Shown here piece by piece: positions 11,671 to 22,692 of a stretch of 64,000 bases of DNA. Position 1 is the stretch's first letter; each line of letters starts with the position of its first letter. The notes beneath the pieces were generated by a model. That model searched no databases. It saw only the letters and a program-made list of their open reading frames with translations, and had not been told where the DNA came from. A program made the position numbers and the translations under genes. The stretch comes from Hansfordia pulvinata (lineage: Eukaryota > Ascomycota > Sordariomycetes > Xylariales): the NCBI GenBank assembly GCA_006538405.1, contig BJKQ01000003.1, positions 1,488,001 to 1,552,000 on the forward strand, read 5' to 3'.

Positions 11671-12718
11671 GCCCCTCTCCATGGCCCGCTAGGCTAGCAC
11701 CGCGCTATGCGCCTCCATTCCAGTGGAAGCGCCGAGTGAGGCGCTCGGATAACTGCAATGGGACGTGGGCTTCCGACAGCAGCTTCATTCTCTTCCCCGC
11801 GCGCGCATGGGACCGCGGCCCTTTGCGACACCATCCGGCCAGCAAGGCCAGGTCTCAGCATGTCCTGGCGATGACGGAGCTGCAAGATACCCCTGCCCAC
11901 ACACCATTGCGGCAGTCTCTCCAACCGACCAAAGCCCTGTCCGTCACGGCGGGGCGCAATTAAAGCGGGTTTCATGGCGCAGAGGCAGTCGTTTCATTAC
12001 CAATTCAACTTCAACAATCTGGATCCTAGACCACGCACGCACCACCACCATCTAATGTCTTTTTCCGCCGTTGTTTGGCGACCCGGCAAGATCGACCTCG
12101 CTCTTCGCGAGCGGCTAGAAGAGCCCGGGAAACCGGCGACGGATCGCGCGCAACTCTGGCAGAGGCGCGCGGCGCGTGGTGGTCCAGTCATTGCCAATGC
12201 GGCGGTCTGTCTCCCTTTCTTTCTCTACGGTTACTTGTGTTATTTGCGACGTCATCGGCCAACTGTTCAATGGGTCGCACCATATCCGAAGTCAAACACG
12301 ACGGCGTTGTTGGAACAGGTATCAGCAAGAGGGCGCGCGACCCCATTTTGGATGAACCGGATTGCGAGGCGCAACCCACTCTGGCCATTCATACCGGCAT
12401 CACCACCCCGTTCAGTATAGGTCGTCTTACGATTACGAATTCGATACCCTTGATTGACTCTTGCCTTGTTGCGATTTTCGAAGTATGCATCCATGTGAAG
12501 GTCGAGTTGTGAGTACATCTAGTCTCAAAAAGCTGAAAATTCTCCCGGAGGCGGCCCAATTGCCAGTTGCCGTACCAGCAACTTGCCATCGCCCCAATGA
12601 CGATGGTCTCCCAGTGCCGGTTTGCCGGGATGTACTCCGTATCCTTGTGTCGCGTAGGTGCCTGTGGTGGTCTCGGCCCAACAGCGAGGAACAAGCGCCC
12701 AGCCACCTCACAGAGTAC

Positions 12719-12732
12719 TACTCGTACGAGTA
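12719..12732. repeat. Perfect palindrome made of two overlapping TACTCGTA motifs
   Basis: TACTCGTACGAGTA contains the recurrent intergenic 8-mer on both strands, overlapping by two bases. It is the most symmetrical of about 32 copies in the window. Confidence 0.7.
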
Positions 12733-13440
12733 TGCCTGTCTGCCACAGCGGCGCGCGGCAGTAGGTCTTGGCACAATGGGTAGTGGATAGGATTACGAAG
12801 CCCCGCCAAGATCGCCTTGTCGACGTCAAGCGGCCACGGAGAAAACACGGCATCTGTTGCTGGCCCATCTCGGGCAGATGCAGACTTGACCGGGTGGACA
12901 GGCCTGCATCATGAAAGCCGGCACGGAACGAGATCAGTCGCATTTGCCGCGGACGTGGTTGAATAAGGTACCAGACAAGAACCCTTCAGATTCTCGAGCT
13001 TTGTTACCGAAGTGCACCTAGTTCGAATTCGCGACGAGTCCAGCTGAACAGCTACTCCTTCCTCGAGTCAAACCCGTACTCGTGGGCTGCGCCTGCACAC
13101 CTTCCATGACCGTCAGCCCGACCTGTCAGAGGTGAATGCTGGCGGTGGAGTTGGAACGAACATCCATTGAAGCGTCGAACGGAGCACCTACAGCTGGCGC
13201 CCAACGGTTGCCAGCGGCGCTATCCACCGTCCCAGACCGTGAACTGCGAGAAAGCATTGAATGTTGGAAGGCGACCACGATACGTGTGTGGTGGGCGGCA
13301 GCTGCGCCCGGCTGGGGAACCTCACCGACTTTTGCTGTGACTCACGAAGGTGGGGCGGCAGATGGGATAGTGGGGCGGGAGCTTGGTTTGGGCCGGCAGA
13401 ATCCCTGGCCACCGCCCAGCGGTGTTGACCGCCCGGCAGC

Positions 13441-13446
13441 TATAAG
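13441..13446 (+). promoter_or_regulatory. Candidate TATA element
   Basis: TATAAG is followed 30-60 nt later by a pyrimidine-rich stretch typical of fungal start sites. It lies 670 nt upstream of the translin start codon, which would imply a long or spliced leader, or a separate transcript. Confidence 0.3.
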
Positions 13447-14110
13447 ACCGCGAGCGCGCCGCCTGCAGTCTTGCTCGTTTCTTTTCCTTTCTTCTTTAGC
13501 TCTCTTTGCCTTTTGGCTTAGATCAAGTGTAGTATCTGTTCTTTTCAGTTTAATCGCTGAAAGTTACACACTGTGTAACAATCTCGATTATTCTAATTTT
13601 TTCCTCCGGGAGTGGCCCTCTGTGCTTGCGCACGGTCACACCCACCGTGTCCCTGGTATCACACTGCCTCCAGGCGACGCGAACCCCTCATTTTCATTGC
13701 TCATCGCAGCTCGTCTGCGGTGGTGAAGAAGATTTTGTTTTCTGAATTCCAACGATTATGTGCGCTTAGTGATACCCTTCCTCTTCGGCATCATGATGCG
13801 AAAAGGTACTTTGTCGCATGATCAGAGCCATGAGTTCATGGTGATTTCTTCGCAGTGTTGCATTGATGCTTCCGACCGTGCGTTCGTTCCGTCGTCGACC
13901 AGAAATATACCCGTGAATCTGACACGAGCTGCCGCGTATTTGACCGCCATGCGGTACCTTGCCTGATACCTATTTCCCTTCTCGTAGGTAGCTTTGCTAG
14001 GAATTCGATCTTCCTTGCCCCGCCACCCACTCCAAGCCGTTTGCATCGACACGCGCCTCAGTGAGCCTACCACTTCCATTGAACCACGTCCCATCCAGAC
14101 CAACGCAGAC

Positions 14111-15154
14111 ATGGCCGACAGCAGCGCTCCAGCAATGATTGATCCGGCCATCTTTGACTACCTCAAGGCGGCTGGGGAGGAGGAGATTGAGGTTGGCGAC
14201 AAGATGCACAAGATCCTCTCGGAGCTTAACCGGTTCCTGTCGACTGCCCAGGGCCTGTTGAGCCGCATCCACGCCACGCCGAGCGCGAAGCGTACGTCTT
14301 TCTGTCCTTGCCGCCATTCTCACCTCACTCCTGAATGCCTTGCAGAAGCTGATCCGTGATTTCCCACTACGTAGTGCCCGTGCTGCTGAAGCAGGTGGAG
14401 GACGAGGCCATTGGGCAATTGGTGGCCAGCGTGGGCGAGCTCGCCCAATTTGCATCCAAGTATCCCTACTACAAGTAAGCCATCCTCCCGCGACCCTGCC
14501 TTACGCGCCGCCCTCTTCAGCTATCGTATCAAGGGACGGAGGACTGGCGAGGCTGACGTCTGCGTGCGCCGCAGGTACAACCACAAGTGGACCCGCAGCG
14601 TCCAGAACATCATCAACGTGCTGTTGCTGACAGCCTGGCTGGGAGGCTTGGGCACGGCTGAGCGACCCGGCGAGGTCGGCCGGCTGCTGACCATTGAGGA
14701 GGTTGGAGCTATCCTGCAAGGTACGTACGCGAGCAGAACCATAACCCCCCCCCCCCTTGTGCTCTCCCTCTCTCCCTGTTGACAGTAGGACGCCACGGCT
14801 GACGAGGGGGAAACGCAACGAACAACAGTGCCCGTCAACGTCAAGGACCGCGACACGTTCCATGTGACCATCGAGGAGTACCTGCTGGCGCTGACGGAGC
14901 TGACGGAGGAGCTCAGCCGGCTGGCGATGAACTCGGTGACGCTGGGCGACACGGGCCTCACGGTGCGGATCAGCGGATTCGTTAAGGACATCTTTGCGGG
15001 CTTCCAGCTGCTCAACCTCAAGAACGACATTGTGCGCCGCCGCGTCGACAGCGTCAAGTACCACGTCAAGAAGGTCGAGGACGTCATCTACGACCTGTCG
15101 CTGCGCAACCTGCTGCCGGCCGCGGGGGCCGAGGGCGGCGCTGCTTCTGGATGA
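14111..15154 (+). CDS. TSN: Translin family protein
   Basis: Exons 14111-14291, 14375-14474, 14575-14720 and 14829-15154 give 250 residues, close to the 228 of animal translin. The protein is all-helical. The stretches ILSELNRFLSTAQGLLSRIH, YNHKWTRSVQNIINVLLLTA, IEEYLLALTELTEELSRLAM, FVKDIFAGFQLLNLKNDIVR and VDSVKYHVKKVEDVIYDLSL match the translin fold throughout. Family knowledge: translin forms octamers with TRAX (the C3PO nuclease) and binds single-stranded nucleic acid and small RNAs; in Neurospora the pair processes tRNA fragments. No TRAX partner is seen here. Introns are 83, 100 and 108 nt; the third carries a C12 run at 14745-14756. The tail is Gly/Ala-rich. Confidence 0.92.
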
Positions 15155-15980
15155 GCGGCTGGGCGCTGTGTATGGCCGCGGCAGCCGTGTGGCTCTGCCT
15201 TTTCGAAGGTGCCACGTCTTCACAATGCTCCCACGGGCCTCGAGTTATCGACACTATCAAATCACGACAAGGGTCTGCTATAGTGCCCTGACCTCCCGGT
15301 GTTGGTCACGAGTACTCTGCGAGGGCTTCCGGTTGCTTCAAGTACGGTTATCGCAAACACGTGTTTACCTGGCGTGGGTTGCAGGCAAGGGTCTTCCATC
15401 GTGGTGAATCGCGAAAGACCTATGTAGAGGAGGGAAGAGGAATGGATATCTACGACCCAGAGTCATTACCACAATATCCGTAGACCCTTGAGGTTGCTGG
15501 CTTGACGCCTTTATTATATCCAAATCTCATTACTGCGATGGCCCCCACCTCGAAAGAGCTCAGTATATTTATCGATAAGACGCAGCACGCGCAGCTACGA
15601 GTAGGCCGAGTACTCGTAATGGACGCGGTCGCCTCAGCAAGCCTTGTAGCCCCACCGCAGGGTCCATTCCTCGCGCAGCGTACGTACACTACCTTTTACT
15701 CGTAGTCCAGTGCCGGTGGGCCTCACGGATCCGTGTTGACAGCGCGTCTTTCTGCTCGTCTCGTTTTTGGCGCACTCCCCCCTTTGCGATCCTCCAAGCT
15801 TGCTCTTTGCACGCAGCCATTGCCTTCGCCGCCCTGCATCCGATGAGGCTTCTGTTGTCCCTCCGAGGCTGAGAGTTGCTGCCGCCCGCCAATCTTCTCT
15901 CCAGAGAACCGCCCTCAGCGCACGCCCGCACTCCCGCACTCCCACCCTCGCATCCATCTCCCAACGCCTCCCCCGTCACC
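15155..15980. other. Intergenic region before GPI11
   Basis: No gene is supported. Three copies of TACTCGTA/TACGAGTA occur within about 110 nt (15596, 15611, 15697). The final 200 nt are pyrimidine-rich and resemble the GPI11 leader. Confidence 0.5.
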
Positions 15981-16832
15981 ATGTCGACGACACCCGCAAA
16001 GACAGCCACGGCTGCGGCCAAGGACGGCGGCCCCGTCGATGCGCCCTCCCAGCCCGTCCGCGTCCTGACCTCGCCTGCTGCCCAGACCTTCAACCACGTG
16101 CACCCCGTCCTGCTCCTGTCGCTGTTCCTGCTGCGGTTCCGCGCCCTCGTCGCCGACCCCGTGTCCACCATGGCCAGCTCCCTGCCCGTCGTCGCCGTTA
16201 TCCAGGCTGTCTACGCCCTCGTCTGCCTACCCCCTGTTGGCTCGCCCGCCGCCCGCAAGGCCCGTATCGGCGAGAAGAAGAAGCCCGCGCCCGTCGAGTC
16301 GTCCGCGCCCAACCTGGCCGTCGTAAGTCGCGCAGCAGCCTCACCAAAGCTGCTCCTCCAGACGGAGATCCTCCTCCTCCTCCTCCCCCTCAAGCTGACT
16401 CGTCCGTCGCTGACCGCCGCCCGCGCCTCTTAGACCACCATCGTCGCCCTCGTCCTCTCCGTCGTCTCGGCCGCCGCCATCCACGCCGTCCTCGTCCTCT
16501 TCGGCGCCCCCTTCCTCACCCACCTGGCCCAGACCTCCCTCTGCTCCCTGCACCTGGCCTTCCTCGGGCTGTACCCCATCTTCTACGCCCGCGGCGTCGC
16601 CGCCGCCGACTGGCTCGAGGTGCTCAGCGCCCGCGCCCCGCTGGACGGGCCCTTTGGCGGGCTGGTCGGCGCGTGCGTGGGCGCCTGGCTCGGCGCCGTG
16701 CCCATCCCCCTCGACTGGGACCGCGAGTGGCAGAAGTGGCCCGTCACCCTGCTGTGCGGCATCTTCGCGGGCCACGCCCTCGGCAGGCTGGCCGGCGGCA
16801 CGCTCGCCTTTGGCAAGAGGTTCGCGCAGTGA
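15981..16832 (+). CDS. GPI11: GPI anchor biosynthesis protein Gpi11/PIG-F
   Basis: Exons 15981-16322 and 16434-16832 give 246 residues. The 111-nt intron has donor GTAAGT and a phase-0 junction LAV/TTIVALVLS. Several hydrophobic helices are evident, including VHPVLLLSLFLLRF, SSLPVVAVIQAVYALVCL, TTIVALVLSVVSAAAIHAVL and SLCSLHLAFLGLYPIFYARG. The family-specific PLDWDREWQKWPVTLLCGIF is present near the C-terminus. Family knowledge: Gpi11 is an ER membrane protein that works with Gpi13 and Gpi7 to add ethanolamine phosphate to GPI precursors. The central cytosolic loop (ARKARIGEKKKPAPVE) is basic. Start chosen at MSTTPAKTATAAAKDGG, the first in-frame ATG after the leader, in CACCATG context. Confidence 0.92.
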
Positions 16833-17346
16833 GGGAGGGAGCTGGCGCCCGAGAAAAAAAACGAAATCTCGGAGGAAAGGAGGTGTCCGACTTTTTGGGC
16901 GTGCCCCTGTTCAGCTTGCCACGCCGCATCGGCCTCGCGAAACGTGTATCATATCAGCAGAAAATAGAAGAAGAAGAGAAAACACAATACAAGGCTCTTT
17001 CGGAAATCCAGGCCAGTGTGCGCTATTGACTTGACTGCCGACACGATCTGGACATATGAATTTCTCGAAACAGCAGGCCTCCTACCGTGCTTGCGGCCAT
17101 GCAAATTATTGATCAAAGAAACACGCACGCTTATCGTTGCCCGGGTTCCTTGAGCACGAGAGATGGACTCGGCATCTATCATCAGACAATTCTATGATTG
17201 AGGGTTTTGCGACAGCGACGAGGTATGGAAAACGTCTTCTATCTTGAGAAGCAACCCCCCTCCCCCCCTTCACGCCCATTTGCACAAGTCTTTCCTCGCT
17301 AGTGAAGAAGAAGAATTGAAAGAAACAACAGAGTTCTCTAACTCAT

Positions 17347-17686
17347 CTACAGCCGGGCCTGCTTCTTGTCCCCGGAAGAACCACCACCGCCGCCGTCGCC
17401 GCGGAGCCCGCCGGTCCCCGACTGCTCCTCCTCCTCCGCCTCGACCTCAACCTCAACCAGCTTCCCCCCTTTCTCCAGCCCCGCCCCCTCTTCCCCTTCG
17501 ATCGACGCCACGGCCCGCGCGAAGGCGGCCTGGACGTCGTGCTCGTGGATCCAGGACGCGTCGAGGCGCGCGGAGGCGGCCATGCGCGCGCGGAGCTCGG
17601 CGTCGGTCTCTTCGACGACCTCGCGGGACGCCCCCAATGAGGAAGAGGAGGAGGAGGGGGAGGAGGTGGTGGTGGAGCTGCGCCGC

Positions 17687-17730
<44 letters not shown>

Positions 17731-19372
17731 CCGCTCCAGCTTGCGCGCGTTGCCCTCGCGCACGGCGGCCATGAGGCGGTCCGTGTGCGGCTTGCGGGTG
17801 GCCTCGTACAGGCGGAGGGCGCGCGTTATGCTACTACTGGTGGTGGTGGTGGTGGTGGTGGTGGTGGTGGTGTCCGATCCCTGTGCGCTGCTGGCGTGAT
17901 TGGGACGGTAGGAGGGGGGGAAGACGTGCTTGATGGCCGAGGCGAAGGCCCAGGCGTCGTCGAGGGCCAGGCTGCCGCCGGCGGCGAAGGCGCCGCCGTG
18001 CGCGTGGGCCGCGTCGCCGGCCAGGGTCACCGCGCCGCCGTCTCCGCCGCCCGCGCCGGCTCCGCCCAGGACCCACGTGTCCAGGGGCGGCCAGGCGGCC
18101 GAGTTGGGGTAGACGCGGGTGTGGGGCACTGCGTCGACGATGCCGCGCCACAGGGGGCTCCAGCCGTCTGCGTAGATGGCCCGCAGGGCGGAGGTGTCGG
18201 CCGGGTCGTCCCATGCGGAGGTGGCGCCAGCATTTGAAGAGGAGGAAGAGGAAGAAGAAGAAGGAGAAGAAGAAGAAGGAGAAGAAGAAGAAGGAAAGAA
18301 GAAGAAGGAGAAGAAGAAGAAGGAGAAGAAGAAGAAGGAGAAGAAGAAGAAGAAGAAGAAGAAGAAGAAGAAGAAGAAGAAAGAAGAAGAAGGAGAAGAA
18401 GAAGAAGGAGAAGAAGAAGAAGGAGAGAAGAAGGAGGGAAGCGAGGCCGGGTCGGTGCTGGGGCTCTGGTAGGAGCCGACGACGGTGTACAGGTCGCCGC
18501 CGCCGAGGGGCGAGACGAACAGGGTGCGCTCGCCGGGGCCCCAGACGTGGACGGCCTCGTCGGGCAGGCCGGGGACGTGGGCGACGTGGGACCGGGGAAG
18601 ACGGAGCGGAAGGCCACCCAGCCCGTCCACTGCGGGGCGGCGGCGGCGGAGGCGGCCGGGACCTGCGACCTGCGCACCGCCGAGTGGATGCCGTCGGCGC
18701 CCAGGACGATGTCGGCGGTGGCCGTGGTCCCGTCCGCAAAGGTCAGGACGTGCTTGCCCGTGCTACTGCCGGAGCCGGAGCCGGAGCCGGAGTCGGGCGA
18801 AGACGAGGAGGAAGGGGGAGGAGGAGGGGACAAGGACGCAAAGGCCTTGGACAGGTGCAGCCGGCCCGGGTCGACGTGGCCGGCCAGGGCGCGCTGGAGG
18901 TGGGCGCGGTAGAAGCGCGACGTCTGGTGGCGGTAGGCGACGTCGCCGACGTGCTTGTCGACCGAGACGACCTCGTCTGTCTGCCAGTGGCTGGAAGAGG
19001 GGGTTTTTCTTGTTAGTTCTTTTTTACCTTCTTTCTTTCCCCCCCCCCCCCCCCCCCCCTCCTCCTCGCACTCGTCTGTTTCCTCTTCGACTGACCCAAG
19101 AAATGGACTCACCGGAAGATCATGGGGAACCGCGACTTGTTGCGGAAGGCGACCGAGTCGTCGAGCGCGTCGTGGACGCCCAGGCGCTCGAGGGTGCGCA
19201 TGCCGTTGGGGCCCAGGGCGATGGAGGCGCCAATCTCGCGCAGCTCGCCGGCCTTGTCGTACACCTGCACGTCGACGCCCGGGTGGCGCTGCAGCGCGAT
19301 GGCGGCGCCCAGCCCCGCGATGCCCGCCCCGACGATGGCGATCTCCAGCTTTCTGTCGCTGCCGTCGGCCAT
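17347..19372 (-). CDS. FAD-dependent monooxygenase (salicylate-hydroxylase-like), with an apparent frameshift
   Basis: Exons 19372-19113 and 18990-17347. The N-terminus holds the dinucleotide-binding motif IAIVGAGIAGLGAA (Gly15, Gly17, Gly20). Downstream are the family DG motif (DIVLGADGIHSAVRR) and the second FAD motif (VTLAGDAAHAHGG). This order defines class A flavoprotein monooxygenases, which use NAD(P)H and O2 to hydroxylate mostly aromatic substrates; salicylate hydroxylase is the nearest theme. Total exon length is one base short of a multiple of three: the frame changes near 18588-18600, between VAFRSVFPG and HVAHVPGLPDEAVHVW, with no intron signals. The second exon also contains a 206-nt homopurine tract read as Ser/Phe/Pro runs, (ACC)n read as poly-Thr and (GCC)n read as poly-Ala. 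The intron holds a C21 run. About 635 residues if intact, versus a usual 430-480. Confidence 0.8.
17690..17730. repeat. GCG/GGC trinucleotide run in the monooxygenase exon
   Basis: An uninterrupted (GGC)n stretch encodes about 14 alanines on the minus strand, near the C-terminal third of the FAD monooxygenase. It is one of three trinucleotide expansions in this exon. Confidence 0.8.
18236..18441. repeat. 206-nt homopurine (GAA/GGA) microsatellite
   Basis: Every base from 18236 to 18441 on the plus strand is A or G, mostly GAA and GGA units in a mirror-like arrangement. It lies inside the second exon of the FAD monooxygenase, between VVGSYQS and WDDPADTSALRAI. Read on the minus strand it gives Ser, Phe and Pro runs. 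Confidence 0.95.
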
Positions 19373-19548
19373 GGTCTTTTTTTTTTTTTTTTCTTTTACC
19401 TTGTTAGCTCTGTGACTGACGGCTGTGGATATGATGGGGGGAAGGATAGGGCGGGAGATGTGAACGGAAAAGGAGGTTGCGATATGGCGATGGCGTCTCG
19501 TTCGCTTCACTGCGGCTCAAGACTGCCTATAGATCGTCCAACTCGCGG

Positions 19549-19580
<32 letters not shown>

Positions 19581-20271
19581 TTACCGGAGGGGGGCGGTCT
19601 TGTACTTACTTGATGATGGGAGGCCCAGGGCCGGAGGACAAGGTGGTGTGGTCGGGCCCAATCCCGACGATGGCGCAACACAACCCCCCAATGGCGACCC
19701 GGGGCATTCTGTTCTGCTCTGTTCTGTCCGCCCGCTTCAACTACCGACGTCCCCTCCCCCTCCCCTCTTCATCCCGCGCCGATACGGGATGCTACGCCGA
19801 GGGTGGCCCGGGAGAGATAAAGCGGCCTCGTCGCGCCGAAGAGGCTCGACACCACCGCGTCGGATCGTGGGCGCCGCGTTGCGTGCGCGAGCGGCCAATA
19901 AGGCGGCGAGCAGGGGAGCGGAAGGGGGAACGGCAGAGAGGGGGAGGGCTCATCACGCCATATCACGGCGCCGTCTGACCCCTGGATGAGGTCAACTCCA
20001 CGCAGGCTTCCGTCATGCACGTCGTCGCGCCCGCGATAAGGCGTCATCCGTCCCCTCTGCCTGTGTTGATCGGGGTGAGACCGACCGACCGATCGACCGG
20101 GATCGCAGCTCCGTCCGTTATATCTCGTCGTCCCGGATCTCGCGCGAGCCAGCCGAGCCAGCCTCTCGCCGGGTCAGCAGCAGACAGGCCTGGGGGTACT
20201 GGGCATTCGTTATCACGAGCTCTCCTCCTCAACCCAACCCGACTTGACTCGACTCGACTCAGACACACACC
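19373..20271. promoter_or_regulatory. Divergent promoter of monooxygenase and MFS permease
   Basis: About 900 nt separate the two start codons. On the monooxygenase side, an A16 tract (T16 on plus, 19377-19392) lies four bases before the ATG. A CGT trinucleotide run lies near 19551-19578 and a CGAC/CGATCGAC stretch near 20081-20100. No gene is supported between them. Confidence 0.5.
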
Positions 20272-22196
20272 ATGGCGCAGTCAGACAGTAAAGGCAGCCC
20301 CGCGGCCGTCTCGGTCAAGGCTCCTGTGGAAGAGACGCCGTCCGCGTCGCCGCCGTCGCCGCAGGTCGACAGCGCCGCCCCGAAGCTGCCCGACCGCTAC
20401 GCAGACGAGAGCTACAAGCTCTTCTCCAAGATCCACGTCGAGCCGCCGACCCCCGACGAGGCCAGAAAAATCCGAAATAAGTGCATTCGCCGGATCCTGC
20501 CCTTTCTCTGCGTCGGGTACCACCTGATGTACGTGGACAAGCAGACTGTGAGAACCAAGACCGACGACTCTCCTAGCCCCCCTTTTCGTTCATTATCCTT
20601 TTCAAAGCGCTGACCTGCCCCTGCTCCCTTTTTCCTCTTCTCACAGCTGGGCAACTCGTCGATCCTCGGCATCTTGAAGGACGCGAACCTCAACTCGACA
20701 CAGTACAACTGGCTCTCGTCCATCTTCTACCTCGGCTACCTGCTAGCCGAATGGCCCCAGAACTGGGCTCTGCAGCGATTCCCGGTGGCCAAGTGGATGG
20801 CGGGCAATCTAATGGTCTGGTAAGTCGGCCCTCTTTTTCTCTGTCCTTTCTTTAGACTTTTTCGAAAGAAAGAAAAGTAAAAAGAAGACGTTGGAGAGAG
20901 AGAAGCGCCCCTGCTGATTTTGATTTATTCCACCCCCCTCCTCTCTAAAATAGGGGCTGCATACTCCTCCTGCACATACCGTGCAGCAACTTTGCGTCGC
21001 TGTTCGTGGTGCGCTTCCTGCTGGGCCTGGCCGAGGCGTGCATCGTGCCGGCCTTCCTGCTGACCCTATCCATGTTCTTCACGTACGACGAGCAGGCCGT
21101 CCTCATGCCCATCATGTGGGCGGTGGGCAACAGCAGCCCCATCACCTCGGGCCTGCTCTCGTATGGGGTTCTCTGGATCGACACGCAGGGCTTCTCGCCG
21201 TGGAGATGGTTCTTTGGTACGTCCCCATGCATGCCTGTCGGGTTTCTTTTCTTCTCTGTCTCTGTCTCTCTCTCTCTCTCTGTGTGTATGTGTGTGTCTC
21301 TCTTTCTCTCTCTCTCTCTCTGTGTGTGTCTCTCTCTCTCGCCCCTTCACCACGATAAAGCTGACCGCCACCGGCACAACAGTCATCACGGGAGGCCTGA
21401 CGGTGGCGTACGGGCTGGCGGTGTGGTTCCTGTTCCCGGACAGCCCGATCACTGCGTCGTTCCTGGCAACGCCCGAGGAGCGGGCGCAGGCGATCCTGCG
21501 CATCGCGTCGAACCACTCGGGCATCGAGCAGAAGCGCTTCAAGCGGCACCAGTTCGCCGAGGCGGTCCGCGACCCCAAGACCTGGCTCTTCTTCCTCCAC
21601 GCCTGGTCCCAGGAGATGGCCAACGGCCTGACCAACCAGTACTCGCTCATCATCCGGTCCTTCGGCTTCACGACCCTGCAGACGACGCTGCTGGGCTGCG
21701 TGGGCGGGGTGGTCGCCCTCGCTAGCCTCGCCGCCGCCGCTGCCTTCCTGTGGTGGCGGCCCGCCGGCTCCCGCGCCTACGTCTCGGCCGCCTCTTACGT
21801 GCCCGCGATCGCCTCGGGCGTCATGCTCGTCTCCATGCCCTGGGGGGGCAGCAGCCGCGGCCCCCTGCTGGCCGCCATCTGGATGCGGTCCACGGCGGGG
21901 GTCGCCTACAGCGTCGCCATGGTCTGGGCCGCCAACTGCTCCGCCGGCCACACCAAGAAGACCACCGTCATCGGCCTGTACCACGTCGGCTACGGCCTCG
22001 GCAACATCCTCAGCCCCCAGCTGTTCCAGCCCCAGTACGCGCCCCGCTACGTCGTCACCTGGGCCGTCCTGCTCGGCATCGCCGGCGTTTTGCCTATGGG
22101 CATCGTCCTGTACCTGCGCTGGTACCTCGCCCGCGAGAACGCGCGGCGCGACCGCCTCCAGAGCCCGGGCGGCGGCGGCGGCGGTAGTGGTGACAA

Positions 22197-22231
<35 letters not shown>

Positions 22232-22692
22232 CAGCAACGTGGGGGAGGTGGTGGGGCAGGAAGAATGTGGTCATGGACGGCGGCCCTGCCTCATCAGCCG
22301 CCGCCGCCTCCTCCCCCTCGGCCGCTGCTCTCGCCGGCGGCCTGGCAGCCCGCGAGCTCGGAATTGTGGAGCACGTCGACGACGAGGGCCGACGTACCGA
22401 GGCCGTTGTCGACGCGCGCCAGCTCGACCTGACCGACCGCGAGAACTTGTCCTTGTAAGTGATCTCCCCCCCTCCCCCCCACCCCCGCTCTCCTCTACAC
22501 CGGCTCGCCTCTGCGTTTTTCTCTTCCAAAGTGAAGAGGAAAAGAAGAAGGAGAAGAAAACTGGGCGAGAAGGGGAAAAAGGCGGCAATTGATTCTGCCT
22601 TTTTTTTGCCTCCCCCCTGCCTCCTCTGCCGTATCTTGCTGTTCTCGTCTGCTAACCAGCTCCGCAACCTTTCAAGCCGCTATGTCCTTTGA
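20272..22692 (+). CDS. MFS permease, Dal5/allantoate (ACS) family
   Basis: Exons 20272-20547, 20647-20819, 20954-21216, 21383-22454 and 22677-22692 give 599 residues. The signature regions are RRILPFLCVGYHLMYVDKQT, STQYNWLSSIFYLGYLLAEW, FVVRFLLGLAEACIVPAFLL and FLFPDSPITASFLATPEERA, as in the anion:cation symporter (Dal5) branch of the MFS with about 12 membrane helices. The last exon of only 16 nt converts the tail to ENLSFRYVL, the family's usual ending; without it the frame stops after ENLSL. A CTAAC at 22652 supports that last splice. The third intron contains a CT/GT microsatellite. Near the C-terminus an ACG run adds poly-Thr. Family substrates include allantoate, ureidosuccinate, vitamins and carboxylates; the true substrate is unknown. 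It is divergent from a flavin monooxygenase. Confidence 0.9.
21251..21340. repeat. CT/GT dinucleotide microsatellite in an intron
   Basis: A (TC)n run broken by two short TG runs fills most of the third intron of the MFS permease gene, just upstream of its branch point and acceptor at 21382. Confidence 0.85.

Larger units (their letters stand above)
11671..14110. other. Intergenic region between PMP3 and translin
   Basis: No coding gene is supported. The 14-nt palindrome TACTCGTACGAGTA lies at 12719-12732. A TATAAG at 13441 followed by a CT-rich stretch looks like a core promoter; it may belong to a long translin leader or to an unrecognised transcript. Confidence 0.45.

Noticed and set aside
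17834..18739. Open frames on both strands through the GAA/TTC tract
   Set aside because: The repeat leaves all frames open; only the frame carrying the GD motif of the monooxygenase is kept.
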